Of a stretch of 64,000 nt of DNA, positions 27,286 to 37,279 are shown piece by piece. A model generated the notes under the pieces. It was not told the DNA's origin, did no database searches, and was given only the letters and a program-made list of their open reading frames with translations. Made by a program: the position numbers and the translations under genes. The first letter of the stretch is position 1; every line of letters starts with the position of its first letter. This stretch comes from Actinomyces marmotae (lineage in GTDB: Bacteria > Actinomycetota > Actinomycetes > Actinomycetales > Actinomycetaceae). The stretch covers positions 868,001 to 932,000 of the forward strand of contig NZ_CP053642.1 in assembly GCF_013177295.1 (NCBI RefSeq), written 5' to 3'.

Positions 27286-28224
27286 GTGACCATTCTGAGC
27301 GCTCTGCTGACACCGCCACCGACGCGCAATCGCGCGCCCCTGCCCGCCACGGGCCGGGCCGGCCGCAACCTGCCGGCCGCGATAGGCGTCTCCGCGGTCC
27401 TCATCGCCGGGATCCTGGCCTCCCTGGTCTTCGAGAAGAAGTACTTCGTCGGCGTCGTCATCCTCGCCGTGTGCGGGGCGCTGTGGGAACTCGCGGGCGC
27501 ATTCGCTCGCAAGGGCATCGCCCTGCCGCTCCTGCCCCTGTGGGTGGGGTCCGCCGGCATCGCCATCACCGCCTGGACCCTCGGTGCCGAGGGCGCCTTC
27601 GGTGCCTACCTGGCGACCGTCGGGGCCTGCGTCCTGTGGTCCTTCGTGGAGCGCGCCGAGGCCGAGGACGGCACCATCCTCGAGGCCAGCCCCCACGACG
27701 TGCCGCGCACCGACGCCCACGACGAGGCCCGGCGCTCGCGCTCCGTGGATGCCACGGCCTCGGTCCTGGCCGCCACCTACCTCCCGTTCCTCGCCAGCTT
27801 CGCCGTGCTGCTCGCCGCCCAGGACCACGGCGTCGCCAAGGTCATCACCCTGTTCGCCCTGCCGATCGCCAACGACACCGGGGGCTGGCTGGTCGGCATC
27901 ACGATGGGCCGCAACCCCATGGCCCCCGCGGTCTCCCCGAAGAAATCCTGGGAGGGGTTCGCCGGCTCCCTCATCGCCGCCGTCGGGGCGGGTGCGGCCT
28001 GCGTGGCGTTCCTCGACGGGCCGCTGTGGGCGGGCGCCGCGCTCGGCGCCTGCTGCACGATCGTGGCCACTCTCGGGGACCTGGGGGAGTCCCTCCTCAA
28101 GCGCGATCTCGGTCTGAAGGACATGGGCACGCTCCTGCCCGGGCACGGCGGCCTCATGGATCGGCTCGACTCGATCCTGGTCACCGCGCCCATCGTGTAC
28201 CTGTTCACCCTCATCCCCTGGTGA
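27286..28224 (+). CDS. cdsA: Phosphatidate cytidylyltransferase
   Basis: Makes CDP-diacylglycerol from phosphatidic acid and CTP, the branch point to phosphatidylinositol, cardiolipin and phosphatidylglycerol, 312 aa. About eight membrane segments. The CDS signature near the C-terminus is complete: [20 protein letters not shown] followed by [10 protein letters not shown] charged loop rich in Asp/Glu/Arg sits between helices four and five. The GTG start has only a weak GAAGAA site; a later start is possible. Confidence 0.93.
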   Translation: MTILSALLTPPPTRNRAPLPATGRAGRNLPAAIGVSAVLIAGILASLVFEKKYFVGVVILAVCGALWELAGAFARKGIALPLLPLWVGSAGIAITAWTLGAEGAFGAYLATVGACVLWSFVERAEAEDGTILEASPHDVPRTDAHDEARRSRSVDATASVLAATYLPFLASFAVLLAAQDHGVAKVITLFALPIANDTGGWLVGITMGRNPMAPAVSPKKSWEGFAGSLIAAVGAGAACVAFLDGPLWAGAALGACCTIVATLGDLGESLLKRDLGLKDMGTLLPGHGGLMDRLDSILVTAPIVYLFTLIPW

Positions 28225-28286
28225 GAGCCGCGCCGGACCAGACCATGGCACCAGCGAGACAATCGAGAGAAAGGACCCCGAGCCCC

Positions 28287-29555
28287 GTGAGCCCCACCGT
28301 CGGCCGCGCCCGCGCCGGGCGCCCCGAGCCCGTCGCCCTGCGGCGCCGGGCCAGCGGTCCAGCGCCCGGCGAGGTCCAGGTGATGCCCACGGACCAGCCT
28401 CCCGAGGGCGCCACCACCCCTGACGCGCGCCCCCGCCTGTCCTTCGCCGTCCCGCCCGCCCGTGGCAAGGCCCCTCGCCACTTGGCCGACCTCGGCCTCG
28501 CGGGCAGGAGGGCAGCGCTGGCCGAGGCCGGCCTGCCCGCCTTCCGCGCCGACCAGCTCTCCCGCCACTACTTCACCCGCTTCACCCGCCGCGCCGCTGA
28601 GATGACGGACCTGCCCGCCTCCGTGCGCGAGCAGCTGGCCGGCGAGCTCCTGCCCGAGCTCATCACCGAGGTCAGGATCATGCGCGCCGATCGCGGCCGC
28701 ACCCTCAAGCACCTCTGGGAGCTCCACGACGGGGTGCGCGTGGAATCCGTGCTCATGCGCTACAAGGACCGCGCCACCCTGTGCGTCTCCTCCCAGGCCG
28801 GCTGCGGCATGGCGTGCCCCTTCTGCGCCACCGGGCAAATGGGCCTGACCCGTAACCTCACCACCGCCGAGATCGTCGAGCAGGTCCGCCACGCCGCCCG
28901 CGTGTGCGCCGACGGCGCCCTGGCCGGCGGCCCCGCGCGCCTGAGCAATGTCGTCTTCATGGGCATGGGCGAGCCGATGATCAACTACAGGAACGTCGTC
29001 GCCGCCCTCCACCGCCTCATCGACCCGTCGCCGGAGGGCTTCGGCCTGTCCGCGCGCGGCATCACGGTCTCCACCGTCGGCCTCGTCCCGCTCATCCGCA
29101 AACTGGCGGGGGAGGGGATGCCCGTCACGCTCGCCGTGTCCCTCCACGCCCCCGACGACGAGTTGCGCGACGCCCTCATCCCGGTCAACTCCAAGTGGAG
29201 GGTCGGCGAGCTCCTCGACGCCGCCCACGACTACTTCCGCGCCACCGGCAGGCGCGTATCCATCGAGTACGCCCTGATCAAGGACATGAATGACCACGCC
29301 TGGCGGGCCCAGATGCTCGCCGATGAGTTGAACCGGCGGGGCCGCGGCTGGGCGCATGTGAACCCGATCCCGCTCAATCCCACGCCGGGTTCGATCTGGA
29401 CGTGCTCCGAGCCCAGTGTGCAAGATTTATTCGTGGGCACGCTTCGGCGCGCCGGCATCACCACCACCGTGCGCGACACGCGCGGAAGCGACATCGACGG
29501 CGCCTGCGGCCAGCTGGCGGCGGAGGTTCTCAAGCAGGAGAGGATCAGGTCATGA
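28287..29555 (+). CDS. rlmN: 23S rRNA (adenine2503-C2)-methyltransferase / tRNA A37 methylase RlmN
   Basis: Radical-SAM methyltransferase that modifies A2503 of 23S rRNA and A37 of some tRNAs, 422 aa. The 4Fe-4S ligands are in GCGMACPFC (C-x3-C-x2-C), and the catalytic cysteine is in [11 protein letters not shown] near the end. GTG 28287 has an AGAAAGGA site; ATG 28383 would give 390 aa, closer to the family average, so the first 32 residues are uncertain. The stop overlaps the next gene by four bases. Confidence 0.93.
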   Translation: MSPTVGRARAGRPEPVALRRRASGPAPGEVQVMPTDQPPEGATTPDARPRLSFAVPPARGKAPRHLADLGLAGRRAALAEAGLPAFRADQLSRHYFTRFTRRAAEMTDLPASVREQLAGELLPELITEVRIMRADRGRTLKHLWELHDGVRVESVLMRYKDRATLCVSSQAGCGMACPFCATGQMGLTRNLTTAEIVEQVRHAARVCADGALAGGPARLSNVVFMGMGEPMINYRNVVAALHRLIDPSPEGFGLSARGITVSTVGLVPLIRKLAGEGMPVTLAVSLHAPDDELRDALIPVNSKWRVGELLDAAHDYFRATGRRVSIEYALIKDMNDHAWRAQMLADELNRRGRGWAHVNPIPLNPTPGSIWTCSEPSVQDLFVGTLRRAGITTTVRDTRGSDIDGACGQLAAEVLKQERIRS

Positions 29556-30094
29556 CCATGTTCCCCAGGACGTCGTTCTTCCGCCGGGGATACCGTCCCT
29601 CGCAGGTGGACGGCTACTTCGAGACGGCCAAGGACATCTACGAGTCCGAGGACCTCGACGAGATGGACTCCGAGGGCGTGCGCACTGTCGCCTTTGACAT
29701 CGTGCGCCGGGGTTACGAGCCCGGTGCCGTCGACGCGGCCCTCGACCGTCTCGAGACCGCCTTCCTACAGCGGCGCCGGGCCGAGTTCGTCGCTCAGAAC
29801 GGGCGCCAGGCCTGGATGGACCAGGTGGCCGAGCTCGCCACCACGCTCTACCCCCGCCTCCTGCGCCCCGCTGGGGAGCGCTTCGCCCCGGCCCGCCGCC
29901 ACGGCTACTCCAAGGCCGACGTGGACGCCCTCATGGACCGCATCGCCGCCTACTTCGACTCGGAGGCGCCCCTGACCTCCGCCGAGGTCCGCACGGCCGT
30001 GTTCGGCAGCGCGCGCGGTTCCAAGGCCTATGACGAGTCCAGCGTCGACCGCTACCTCGCGCGCGTCGTCGAGGTCGTCTTCTCCGTCGAGTGA
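29552..30094 (+). CDS. DivIVA-like domain protein
   Basis: Protein of 180 aa in which I see four spaced copies of a DivIVA-like N-terminal motif: [43 protein letters not shown] and [13 protein letters not shown]. DivIVA proteins use an R/F-GY-x3-VD motif to sense curved membranes and then form long coiled coils; here no coiled coil follows. It is translationally coupled to rlmN (ATGA) and precedes dxr, a conserved neighbourhood in related genera. A role in polar growth or division is possible but unproven. Confidence 0.85.
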   Translation: MTMFPRTSFFRRGYRPSQVDGYFETAKDIYESEDLDEMDSEGVRTVAFDIVRRGYEPGAVDAALDRLETAFLQRRRAEFVAQNGRQAWMDQVAELATTLYPRLLRPAGERFAPARRHGYSKADVDALMDRIAAYFDSEAPLTSAEVRTAVFGSARGSKAYDESSVDRYLARVVEVVFSVE

Positions 30095-30128
30095 TGCCCG
30101 CCCGGGCCGCGTCCGGAAGGGGACGAGC

Positions 30129-31415
30129 ATGAGCAGCATGACCGCCCGCGATGGCGCCCCCGGGGCCCTCGTCCTCCTGGGCTCCACGGGATCCATCGGC
30201 ACCCAGGCCCTCCAGGTCGCCCGGCGCCTCGGGCGGGGCGCCCCCCGTGTCGCCGCGCTGGCCGCCGGCGGCTCCCGCCTCGATCTCCTGGCCGAGCAGG
30301 CCTTGCGCTTCGCCGTCCCGCTCGTGGCCCTGGCCGATGAGCGCCCGGGAATCGAGCGGGCGCTGCGCGACGCCCTGACCGCCGCCTCTGAGCGCCTGGG
30401 CCGCCCCGACCCCGTCACCACGATCCTGACCGGCCCGGACGCTGCCGCGGACGCCATCGAGGCCTCCGGCGTAGGGGAGGGGGACACGGTCCTCAACGGC
30501 ATCACCGGCTCGGTGGGCCTTCGCCCCACCCTGGCCGCGCTCGCCAGCGGGGCGCGCCTGGCCCTGGCCAACAAGGAGTCACTCGTCGTCGGCGGGGCGC
30601 TGGTCAGGGAGGCGCTGCGCCGCCCCGGCCAGGTGGTCCCCGTGGACTCCGAGCACTCCGCGATCGCCCAGGCCCTGGCCTCCGGGCGTCACGAGAAGGG
30701 CCTGACCAGCCCCGTCGTCACCGGGACCAGCGAGGTGCGCCGCCTGATCCTGACCGCCTCCGGCGGGCCCTTTCGCGGGCGCGACCGCGCCTCGCTCGCT
30801 GGCGTCACCGCCGAGCAGGCCCTGGCCCACCCCACCTGGGCGATGGGCCCGGTGGTGACCATCAACTCCTCCACCCTCGTCAACAAGGGGCTCGAGCTCA
30901 TCGAGGCGCACCTCCTGTTCGACATCCCGCCCGAGCGCATCGACGTCGTCGTCCACCCCCAATCGGTTATCCACTCCATGGTCGAGTTCATCGACGGCGC
31001 CACGATCGCCCAGGCCTCCCCTCCGGACATGCGCCTGCCCATCGCGCTGGGCCTGACCTGGCCCGAGCGCCCGGACCTGGCCGGGCTGGTGGCCCCCAAC
31101 GACTGGAGCGCCCCTGTGGCCTGGGGCTTCGAGCCTCTCGACGACGACGCCTTCCCCGCCGTCGGCCTGGCGCGCTCCGCCGTGGCCGCCTCAGCCACCC
31201 ACCCCGCCGTCCTCAACGCCGCCAACGAGCAGGCCGTCGCCGCCTTCCTGGCGGGCGGCCTGGAATGGATGGACATCGTGGGCATCGACGCCGCCGTCCT
31301 GGGCGAGCACGAGGGCTTGGCCACGCCCGGGCTCGACGAGGTCGCGCAGGTGGAGGCATGGGCGCGGGCGCGCGCCGACGAGCTCATCGCCTCCCGTGGC
31401 AGACTGCGCGCATGA
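30129..31415 (+). CDS. dxr: 1-deoxy-D-xylulose-5-phosphate reductoisomerase
   Basis: Second step of the non-mevalonate isoprenoid pathway (DXP to MEP, NADPH-dependent), 428 aa. The NADPH-binding start LLGSTGSIGTQALQV, NKESLVVGG, the metal/substrate residues in PVDSEHSAIAQAL and TASGGPFRGR, and HPTWAMGPVVTINSSTLVNK are all intact. It pairs with ispG two genes later. ATG is chosen for the GGAAGGGG site and the family start. rseP overlaps by four bases. Confidence 0.97.
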   Translation: MSSMTARDGAPGALVLLGSTGSIGTQALQVARRLGRGAPRVAALAAGGSRLDLLAEQALRFAVPLVALADERPGIERALRDALTAASERLGRPDPVTTILTGPDAAADAIEASGVGEGDTVLNGITGSVGLRPTLAALASGARLALANKESLVVGGALVREALRRPGQVVPVDSEHSAIAQALASGRHEKGLTSPVVTGTSEVRRLILTASGGPFRGRDRASLAGVTAEQALAHPTWAMGPVVTINSSTLVNKGLELIEAHLLFDIPPERIDVVVHPQSVIHSMVEFIDGATIAQASPPDMRLPIALGLTWPERPDLAGLVAPNDWSAPVAWGFEPLDDDAFPAVGLARSAVAASATHPAVLNAANEQAVAAFLAGGLEWMDIVGIDAAVLGEHEGLATPGLDEVAQVEAWARARADELIASRGRLRA

Positions 31416-32737
31416 CTCAGGCCCTCGCATACGCCCTCGGCATCCTCGTCCTCGTGATCGGCATCGGCATCTCGGTGGCTCTTCACGAACTCGGGCACAT
31501 GATCCCCGCCAAGCGCTTCGGAGTGAAGGTCCCCGAGTACTTCATCGGCTTCGGGCCCCGTGCCTGGTCCACGCGCCGGGGGGAGACCGAGTACGGGCTG
31601 AAATGGATCTGGCTGGGCGGCTACGTCAAACTCGTCGGCATGATCCCCCCGGCCAGGCCGGGCCGCCCGGACAAGCCCGGCTCCCAGATCGCCGAGGCCC
31701 GCGCCGAGGCCCTGGCGGAGATCGAGCCGGGCGAGGAGCACCGCGCCTTCTACCTCCTGAGCGTGCCCCGCAAACTCCTCGTCATGGCGGGCGGGATCCT
31801 CACCAACCTCGTGCTGGGTGTCCTCCTGCTCACCGTCGCCTTGTGCGGCATCGGCCTGCCGGGCGGCACCACCACGCTCAAGAGCGTCTCAGCCTGCCTG
31901 ACCTCCGACGTCGACTCCGGCACTGCCTGCGCGGACACCGACCCGACGGCGCCCGGGGCCCAGGCGGGCCTGCGGGCGGGCGATGAGATCCGCTCCTGGG
32001 ACGGCGCGCGGACCTCCTCCTGGAAGGACGTCCAGGCCGCCATCGCCGCCTCCGGCACGCGCCCCGTGCCCGTCGTCGTCCAGCGCGACGGCGCCGAGGC
32101 CACCCTGACCGTCACCGCCGTCGAGGTCCAGCGCAAGGTCCTCGACCCCCGGGGCAACCCCGTGCTCGATTCCGACGGCAACCCCACGACCACCACCCGC
32201 CCCTATGTCGGTATCAGCCCCGTCCACGGGGCGGTGCCCCTGCCGATTAGCGAGCTCCCATCCACCATCGGCCAGGCCGTTACCGGCACCGTCAAGGCGA
32301 TCGCCACCCTGCCGGTGGGCCTCTACCACGCGGTGGCCGCCGGGCTCGGCCACGAGGAGCGCTCCGCCAGCGGCGTCATCGGTCTCGTGGGCGTCGGGCG
32401 CATCGCGGGCGAGGTGTCCAGTGCCGGCACGGGCGCGTCCTCGGTGAGCGTCCCGCTGGAGCTGCGCGTCTCCCAGATGCTCATGCTGCTCGGCTCCCTC
32501 AACCTGGCGCTCTTCGCCTTCAACCTCATCCCCCTGCTGCCCCTCGACGGCGGACATGTGGCCGGCGCGCTCTGGGAGGGGGCCCGGCGCCGCTGGGCGC
32601 TGGCGCACGGGCGTCCTGACCCCGGCCCCGTGGACACCGCCCGCATGCTGCCCGTGGGCCAGGTGGTCTTCGGCATCCTCATCGTCATGACCGTCGTCCT
32701 CGTGTGGGTCGACCTCGTCGCCCCGATCACCGGATAG
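31412..32737 (+). CDS. rseP: Site-2 membrane metalloprotease (RseP/Rip1 family)
   Basis: Intramembrane zinc protease of the M50 family, 441 aa, which cleaves membrane-bound anti-sigma factors and other substrates after a first cut. The first helix carries the zinc site HELGH at about 25-29. A PDZ domain covers about 165-235 (DPTAPGAQAGLRAGDEIRSW). The last helices contain the third ligand motif NLIPLLPLDGGH. Start ATG overlaps the dxr stop; the dxr-rseP-ispG order is conserved in actinobacteria. Confidence 0.95.
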   Translation: MTQALAYALGILVLVIGIGISVALHELGHMIPAKRFGVKVPEYFIGFGPRAWSTRRGETEYGLKWIWLGGYVKLVGMIPPARPGRPDKPGSQIAEARAEALAEIEPGEEHRAFYLLSVPRKLLVMAGGILTNLVLGVLLLTVALCGIGLPGGTTTLKSVSACLTSDVDSGTACADTDPTAPGAQAGLRAGDEIRSWDGARTSSWKDVQAAIAASGTRPVPVVVQRDGAEATLTVTAVEVQRKVLDPRGNPVLDSDGNPTTTTRPYVGISPVHGAVPLPISELPSTIGQAVTGTVKAIATLPVGLYHAVAAGLGHEERSASGVIGLVGVGRIAGEVSSAGTGASSVSVPLELRVSQMLMLLGSLNLALFAFNLIPLLPLDGGHVAGALWEGARRRWALAHGRPDPGPVDTARMLPVGQVVFGILIVMTVVLVWVDLVAPITG

Positions 32738-32795
32738 GGGCTCTGACCAGGTGGTAGCCTGCTGACGGGCCGGCATCGCGGCACGGCGGCTCATC

Positions 32796-33053
32796 ATGGC
32801 CATCGCGGCGCAGGAGCTCACCTTGGATCTCACGGCCTTCTTCCTGCCCGATGCCGATGATGCTCAGGCTCTTTCGATCCTCCGCGCCTGGGGCGCGCCC
32901 GAGGCGACCGCTGGCCTCATCATGGGCACGCTCGTGCTCAGCGCGCTCATCGGGGCCGTCCTCCTGCTCGTCACCGTCGTGGCGGACCTCCACTCGGCCC
33001 GTCAGAGCGGTGGTGGCCCGCCTCAGCCCCATCCGGGTGACACCACCGGGTGA
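32796..33053 (+). CDS. Small predicted membrane protein
   Basis: Unrecognised protein of up to 85 aa with one strong hydrophobic segment (about 39-62, GLIMGTLVLSALIGAVLLLV) and a Pro/Gly/His tail. The ATG at 32796 has no ribosome site, whereas TTG at 32823 (MDLTAFFLPDADDAQ) has AGGAG six bases upstream and may be the true start. It lies between rseP and ispG, on their strand. It may be a lineage-specific gene or a chance frame. Confidence 0.45.
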   Translation: MAIAAQELTLDLTAFFLPDADDAQALSILRAWGAPEATAGLIMGTLVLSALIGAVLLLVTVVADLHSARQSGGGPPQPHPGDTTG

Positions 33054-33118
33054 CCTGGTTGGCTGCGGCATCGCGCTCACCACACCCTCCGTCGTCGTGC
33101 GCGCGCGCAGCGCGGTGC

Positions 33119-33124
33119 CATACT
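33119..33124 (+). promoter_or_regulatory. Possible leaderless -10 box, ispG
   Basis: CATACT ends seven bases before the GTG start; no ribosome site is visible. Confidence 0.35.
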
Positions 33125-33131
33125 GGGGCGC

Positions 33132-34310
33132 GTGACTGAAGCGATCGCCCTTGGCATCCCCTCCGTGCGTGAGGAGCGCCCTGTTCTCGCCCCCCGCAGG
33201 CCCACCCGGAGGATCCGGGTCGGCGACCTCGCCGTCGGCGGCGACGCCCCCATCACCGTGCAGTCGATGACGACGACGAAGACCCACGACATCGGGGCCA
33301 CCCTCCAGCAGATCGCCGAGCTCACCGCCTCCGGCTGCGACATCGTGCGCGTCGCCTGCCCCACGGACAAGGACGCCGAGGCCCTGCCCATCATCGCCAA
33401 GCAGTCCCGCGTGCCCGTCATCGCCGACATCCACTTCAAGCCGAAGTACGTCTTCCAGGCGATCGAGGCCGGATGCGGGGCCGTGCGCGTCAACCCTGGC
33501 AACATCCGCAAGTTCGACGACCAGGTCGCCGCGATCTGCAAGGCCGCCTCCGACGCCGGCGTGAGCCTGCGCATCGGCGTCAACGCCGGCTCCCTGGACC
33601 CGCGCCTGCTCAAGAAGCACGGCAAGGCGACCCCGGAGGCCCTCGTGGAGTCCGCCGTCTGGGAGGCAGGCCTCTTCGAGGAGTGCGGCTTCCACGACTT
33701 CAAGATCTCGGTCAAGCACCACGACGTCGTCACCATGGTGCGGGCCTACCAGATGCTCAGCGAGAAGGGCGACTGGCCGCTCCACCTCGGTGTCACCGAG
33801 GCCGGCCCCGCCTTCCAGGGCACCATCAAGTCCTGCGCCGCCTTCGGCACGCTGCTGGCTCAGGGCATCGGGGACACCATCCGCGTCTCCCTGTCCGCCC
33901 CGCCGGTCGAGGAGGTCAAGGTCGGCACCAAGCTCCTGGAGTTCATGGGCCTGCGCGAGCGCAAGCTCGAGATCGTCTCCTGCCCCTCCTGCGGCCGCGC
34001 CCAGGTGGACGTGTGGACCCTCGCCGAGTCCGTCGAGGAGGGCCTGAAGTCCATCAGCGCCCCGCTGCGCGTGGCCGTCATGGGCTGCGTCGTCAACGGT
34101 CCCGGAGAGGCCCGCGAGGCCGACCTCGGCTGCGCCTCGGGCAACGGCAAGGGCCAGATCTTCGTCCATGGCAAGGTCGTCGAGACCGTCCCCGAGGACC
34201 AGGTCGTCGAGACCCTCATCAGGCACGCCGAGGCCATGGCCGAGCAGATGCGCGCCGAGCTCGGCGAGGACGCCCTTAAGGGCACGGCCCCCTCGGTCTT
34301 GACGGTCTGA
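33132..34310 (+). CDS. ispG: 4-hydroxy-3-methylbut-2-enyl diphosphate synthase (flavodoxin)
   Basis: Iron-sulfur enzyme of the non-mevalonate pathway that converts MEcPP to HMBPP, 392 aa. The TIM-barrel start [20 protein letters not shown] and the 4Fe-4S ligand cysteines (SCPSCGR and [10 protein letters not shown]) are conserved. GTG start without a clear ribosome site. With dxr it provides two steps of the same pathway in the window. Confidence 0.97.
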   Translation: MTEAIALGIPSVREERPVLAPRRPTRRIRVGDLAVGGDAPITVQSMTTTKTHDIGATLQQIAELTASGCDIVRVACPTDKDAEALPIIAKQSRVPVIADIHFKPKYVFQAIEAGCGAVRVNPGNIRKFDDQVAAICKAASDAGVSLRIGVNAGSLDPRLLKKHGKATPEALVESAVWEAGLFEECGFHDFKISVKHHDVVTMVRAYQMLSEKGDWPLHLGVTEAGPAFQGTIKSCAAFGTLLAQGIGDTIRVSLSAPPVEEVKVGTKLLEFMGLRERKLEIVSCPSCGRAQVDVWTLAESVEEGLKSISAPLRVAVMGCVVNGPGEAREADLGCASGNGKGQIFVHGKVVETVPEDQVVETLIRHAEAMAEQMRAELGEDALKGTAPSVLTV

Positions 34311-34349
34311 GGGACGGCGGTCCGGCGGGCGCGGCCCGCCCGCATCGGA

Positions 34350-35306
34350 ATGCCCCTGTTCACGCGCCGACTGACCCCCGTGAGCCCCCGCCGCGCCGGG
34401 GGCGTGCTCGCCCTATGCTCCCGCGACCCCGTCCTGTCGCTGCCGCTCGCCCAGCAACTCGAGCGCTGGAGGCAATGGGGATCGGGGGACGTCGTCGTCC
34501 TGGGACGGCCCGCGGCCCCCGACGCCGCCGCCTGGTCCACGGGCTCCCTCATCGTCATGGGCCTGGCCCCGCGCCCTGATCTGGGCCTGCCCGGGGCGGG
34601 CCGCGTTGGCGCCCGCGCGCTCGCCGAGCACGCCCGCCCGCGCCTGATGCGCAACGGATCGATCCTCGGCAGCCCCGAGGACGTCTCGCTGCTGTGGGAT
34701 CGCCTGGAGGCGGCCGGGATGCGCTACCGGGAGGCGCGGTGGAACCAGCCCGTCCTCATCGCGCCGAGCCCACCCGGGGGGCTCGCTGCCCGGGCGGTGG
34801 CCCGGCGCCCCTTCCTCGACTGGGTCGCGCGCGGGACGCGCCAGGCGCGCCCCGAGGAGGAACCCCTCGTCCTGCCGGCCTCGGTGGCCATGTTCACAGA
34901 GGAGGTCGGCTACGACCCCATGTCCTCCGGCGGCTCCTACGCCCGCCACGTCTCCTGGCTCGTGGGCGAGGGCCGCAGTTACGTGCTCCTCGACGACGGC
35001 CAGGGGCGCCCCGCGCGCCCCGGGGGCCCGGCGCGAGTGGCCTTCAAGGTCGACGTCGGCGGGATCTGGCACGCGCCCAACGGCGCGGTCGCCCAGCTCA
35101 CCGGCGTGTGGACGCGCCCGGACCTGCGGGGCAGGGGAGTGGGCGGCGTGGCGCTGGCCGCCGCCGTCGACGCCGTGCGACAGGAGCACGTGGGGCCCGG
35201 CGGCGGGGTGAGCCTGTACGTCAATGACTTCAATGCCCCGGCGCGGGCGCTCTACCGCTCGCTCGGCTTCACCCAGCACGGCGCCTTCGCCACGGTGCTG
35301 CTCTGA
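34350..35306 (+). CDS. GNAT acetyltransferase with N-terminal DUF4081 domain
   Basis: Protein of 318 aa combining a DUF4081 domain (about 20-130, ending near EARWNQPVLIA) and a GNAT N-acetyltransferase domain (about 165-318) with acetyl-CoA loop DLRGRGVGGVAL and the terminal NDFNAPARALYRSLGF motif. Genes of this architecture commonly follow ispG in actinobacteria. Substrate is unknown. No good ribosome site precedes ATG 34350; GTG 34380 is an alternative. Confidence 0.9.
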   Translation: MPLFTRRLTPVSPRRAGGVLALCSRDPVLSLPLAQQLERWRQWGSGDVVVLGRPAAPDAAAWSTGSLIVMGLAPRPDLGLPGAGRVGARALAEHARPRLMRNGSILGSPEDVSLLWDRLEAAGMRYREARWNQPVLIAPSPPGGLAARAVARRPFLDWVARGTRQARPEEEPLVLPASVAMFTEEVGYDPMSSGGSYARHVSWLVGEGRSYVLLDDGQGRPARPGGPARVAFKVDVGGIWHAPNGAVAQLTGVWTRPDLRGRGVGGVALAAAVDAVRQEHVGPGGGVSLYVNDFNAPARALYRSLGFTQHGAFATVLL

Positions 35307-35389
35307 TCCATCAGGGGGCTCCATCCCGGGCCGCGCCGTGGCGGCTCCACCCATCCCACCCTGATTCGGGCGCCCGCGGGCCGACCACG

Positions 35390-35395
35390 TAGGAT
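35390..35395 (+). promoter_or_regulatory. Leaderless -10 box, proS
   Basis: TAGGAT ends six bases before the GTG start. Confidence 0.5.
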
Positions 35396-35401
35396 CGCCC
35401 C

Positions 35402-37225
35402 GTGCTACAGACGATGTCGAACGCCTTCATCCGTACCCTGCGTGAGGACCCCGCCGACGCCGAGGTCGACAGCCACAAGCTCCTCGTGCGCGCCTGCTAC
35501 ATCCGCCGCGCCGCGCCGGGCATCTACACCTGGCTGCCGCTGGGGCTGCGAACCCTGCGCAAGGTGGAGGCGATCGTGCGTGAGGAGATGGACGCCATCG
35601 GCGGCCAGGAGGTTCACTTCCCCGGGCTGCTGCCCGCCGATCCCTACAAGGCCTCCGGCCGCTGGACCGAGTACGGCCCCACCCTGTTCACCCTCAAGGA
35701 CCGCAAGGGCGGCGACTACCTCCTGGCCCCCACCCATGAGGAGATGTTCACCCTGGCGGTCAAGGACATGTACTCCTCGTACAAGGACCTGCCCACCATC
35801 GTCTACCAGATCCAGACCAAGTACCGTGATGAGGCCCGCCCCCGCGCCGGTATCATCCGCGGCCGCGACTTCGTCATGAAGGACTCCTACTCCTTCGACA
35901 TTGACGAGGCCGGCCTGGACGCCTCCTACCAGCTCCACCGCGACGCCTACGAGCGGCTCTTCAAGAGGCTGGGCCTGGACTACGTCATCGTCAACGCCAT
36001 GTCCGGCGCCATGGGCGGCTCCCACTCCGAGGAGTTCCTCCACCCCTCACCCATCGGGGAGGACACCTTCGTGCGCTCCGCCGGCGGCTACGCCGCCAAC
36101 GCGGAGGCCGTCACCACCGTCGTGCCCGATGAGATCGACGCCACCGGGGCGCCCGAGGCGCGCGTCGTCGACACGCCGGACACCCCCACGATCGACACCC
36201 TCGTCGCCCTGTGCAATGAGGCCTACCCGCGCTCCGACGGGCGGGCCTGGGAGGCCGCCGACACCCTCAAGAACCTCGTCGTCACCCTCACCCACCCCGA
36301 CGGTGAGCGCGAGCTCCTCGTCATCGGCATCCCCGGTGATCGCGATCTCGACATGAAGCGCCTGGAGGCGGCCGTCGCCCCCGCCGAGGTCGCCATGGCC
36401 GAGGAGGCGGACTTCGAGGGGCACCCCGAGCTCGTGCGCGGCTACATCGGCCCGCAGGCCATCGGCCCCAACTCGCCCCTGCGCCGCGTGGAGAAGGCCG
36501 ACGACGGCACTGAGCGCCTCGTGGGCTCCGCGCGTTTCCTCGTCGACCCCCGCGTCGTCAACGGCTCCAGCTGGGTGACTGGCGCCAACGAGCCCAAGAA
36601 GCACGTGCTCGGACTCGTCATGGGCCGCGACTTCACCGCCGACGGCACCATCGAGGCCGCCGAGGTCCGCGAGGGCGACCCCGCCCCCGACGGCTCCGGC
36701 CCGCTCAGCCTCGCCCGAGGCATCGAGGTCGGCCATATCTTCGCCCTCGGCCGCAAGTACTCCGAGGCCCTGGGGCTGAGCGTCCTGGACGAGAACGGCA
36801 AGTCCCGCGTGGTCACCATGGGCTCCTACGGCATCGGCGTCTCGCGCGTCATGGCGGCCCTGGCCGAGGCCAACCACGATGAGCGCGGCCTGGCCTGGCC
36901 CATCGCCGTGGCCCCCTTCCACGTGCAGGTCCTGGCCACGGGCAAGGACGACGCCGTCTTCTCCACCGCTGAGGGGATCGCCACCGCCCTGGACGCCGAC
37001 GGCGTCGAGGTCCTCTACGACGACCGCAGGAAGGTCTCCGCTGGCGTCAAGTTCGCCGACGCCGAGCTCCTGGGCTTGCCCTACACCATCGTGGTCGGCC
37101 GCGACCTCGCCAAGGAGGGCAGCGTGGAGATCCGTGACCGCCGCAGCGGCGAGCGCCACAGCGTGCCCGCTGACCAGGCCGCCGAGCGGGTCCGCGCGCT
37201 CGTGCGCGACGCCCTCGCCCGATAA
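35402..37225 (+). CDS. proS: Prolyl-tRNA synthetase (bacterial type, with INS editing domain)
   Basis: Charges tRNA-Pro, class II synthetase, 607 aa. Motif 2 region [20 protein letters not shown] and motif 3 [14 protein letters not shown] are intact. The long insertion between them (about 220-410) is the INS domain that hydrolyses mischarged Ala-tRNA-Pro. C-terminal anticodon-binding domain begins near [12 protein letters not shown]. The GTG start fits a leaderless message; ATG 35414 is an alternative with conserved [12 protein letters not shown]. Confidence 0.97.
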   Translation: MLQTMSNAFIRTLREDPADAEVDSHKLLVRACYIRRAAPGIYTWLPLGLRTLRKVEAIVREEMDAIGGQEVHFPGLLPADPYKASGRWTEYGPTLFTLKDRKGGDYLLAPTHEEMFTLAVKDMYSSYKDLPTIVYQIQTKYRDEARPRAGIIRGRDFVMKDSYSFDIDEAGLDASYQLHRDAYERLFKRLGLDYVIVNAMSGAMGGSHSEEFLHPSPIGEDTFVRSAGGYAANAEAVTTVVPDEIDATGAPEARVVDTPDTPTIDTLVALCNEAYPRSDGRAWEAADTLKNLVVTLTHPDGERELLVIGIPGDRDLDMKRLEAAVAPAEVAMAEEADFEGHPELVRGYIGPQAIGPNSPLRRVEKADDGTERLVGSARFLVDPRVVNGSSWVTGANEPKKHVLGLVMGRDFTADGTIEAAEVREGDPAPDGSGPLSLARGIEVGHIFALGRKYSEALGLSVLDENGKSRVVTMGSYGIGVSRVMAALAEANHDERGLAWPIAVAPFHVQVLATGKDDAVFSTAEGIATALDADGVEVLYDDRRKVSAGVKFADAELLGLPYTIVVGRDLAKEGSVEIRDRRSGERHSVPADQAAERVRALVRDALAR

Positions 37226-37249
37226 ACCGGTGGCGGGCGCGGCGGCGCT

Positions 37250-37275
37250 CCCGCCGGCCTCCCGGTGCCGGCGGG
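37250..37275. terminator. Hairpin between convergent proS and DUF4439 gene
   Basis: Nine-bp perfect stem (CCCGCCGGC/GCCGGCGGG) with an 8-base loop, 24 bases after proS and 4 bases from the facing stop codon; probably bidirectional. Confidence 0.65.
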
Positions 37276-37279
37276 CGCC

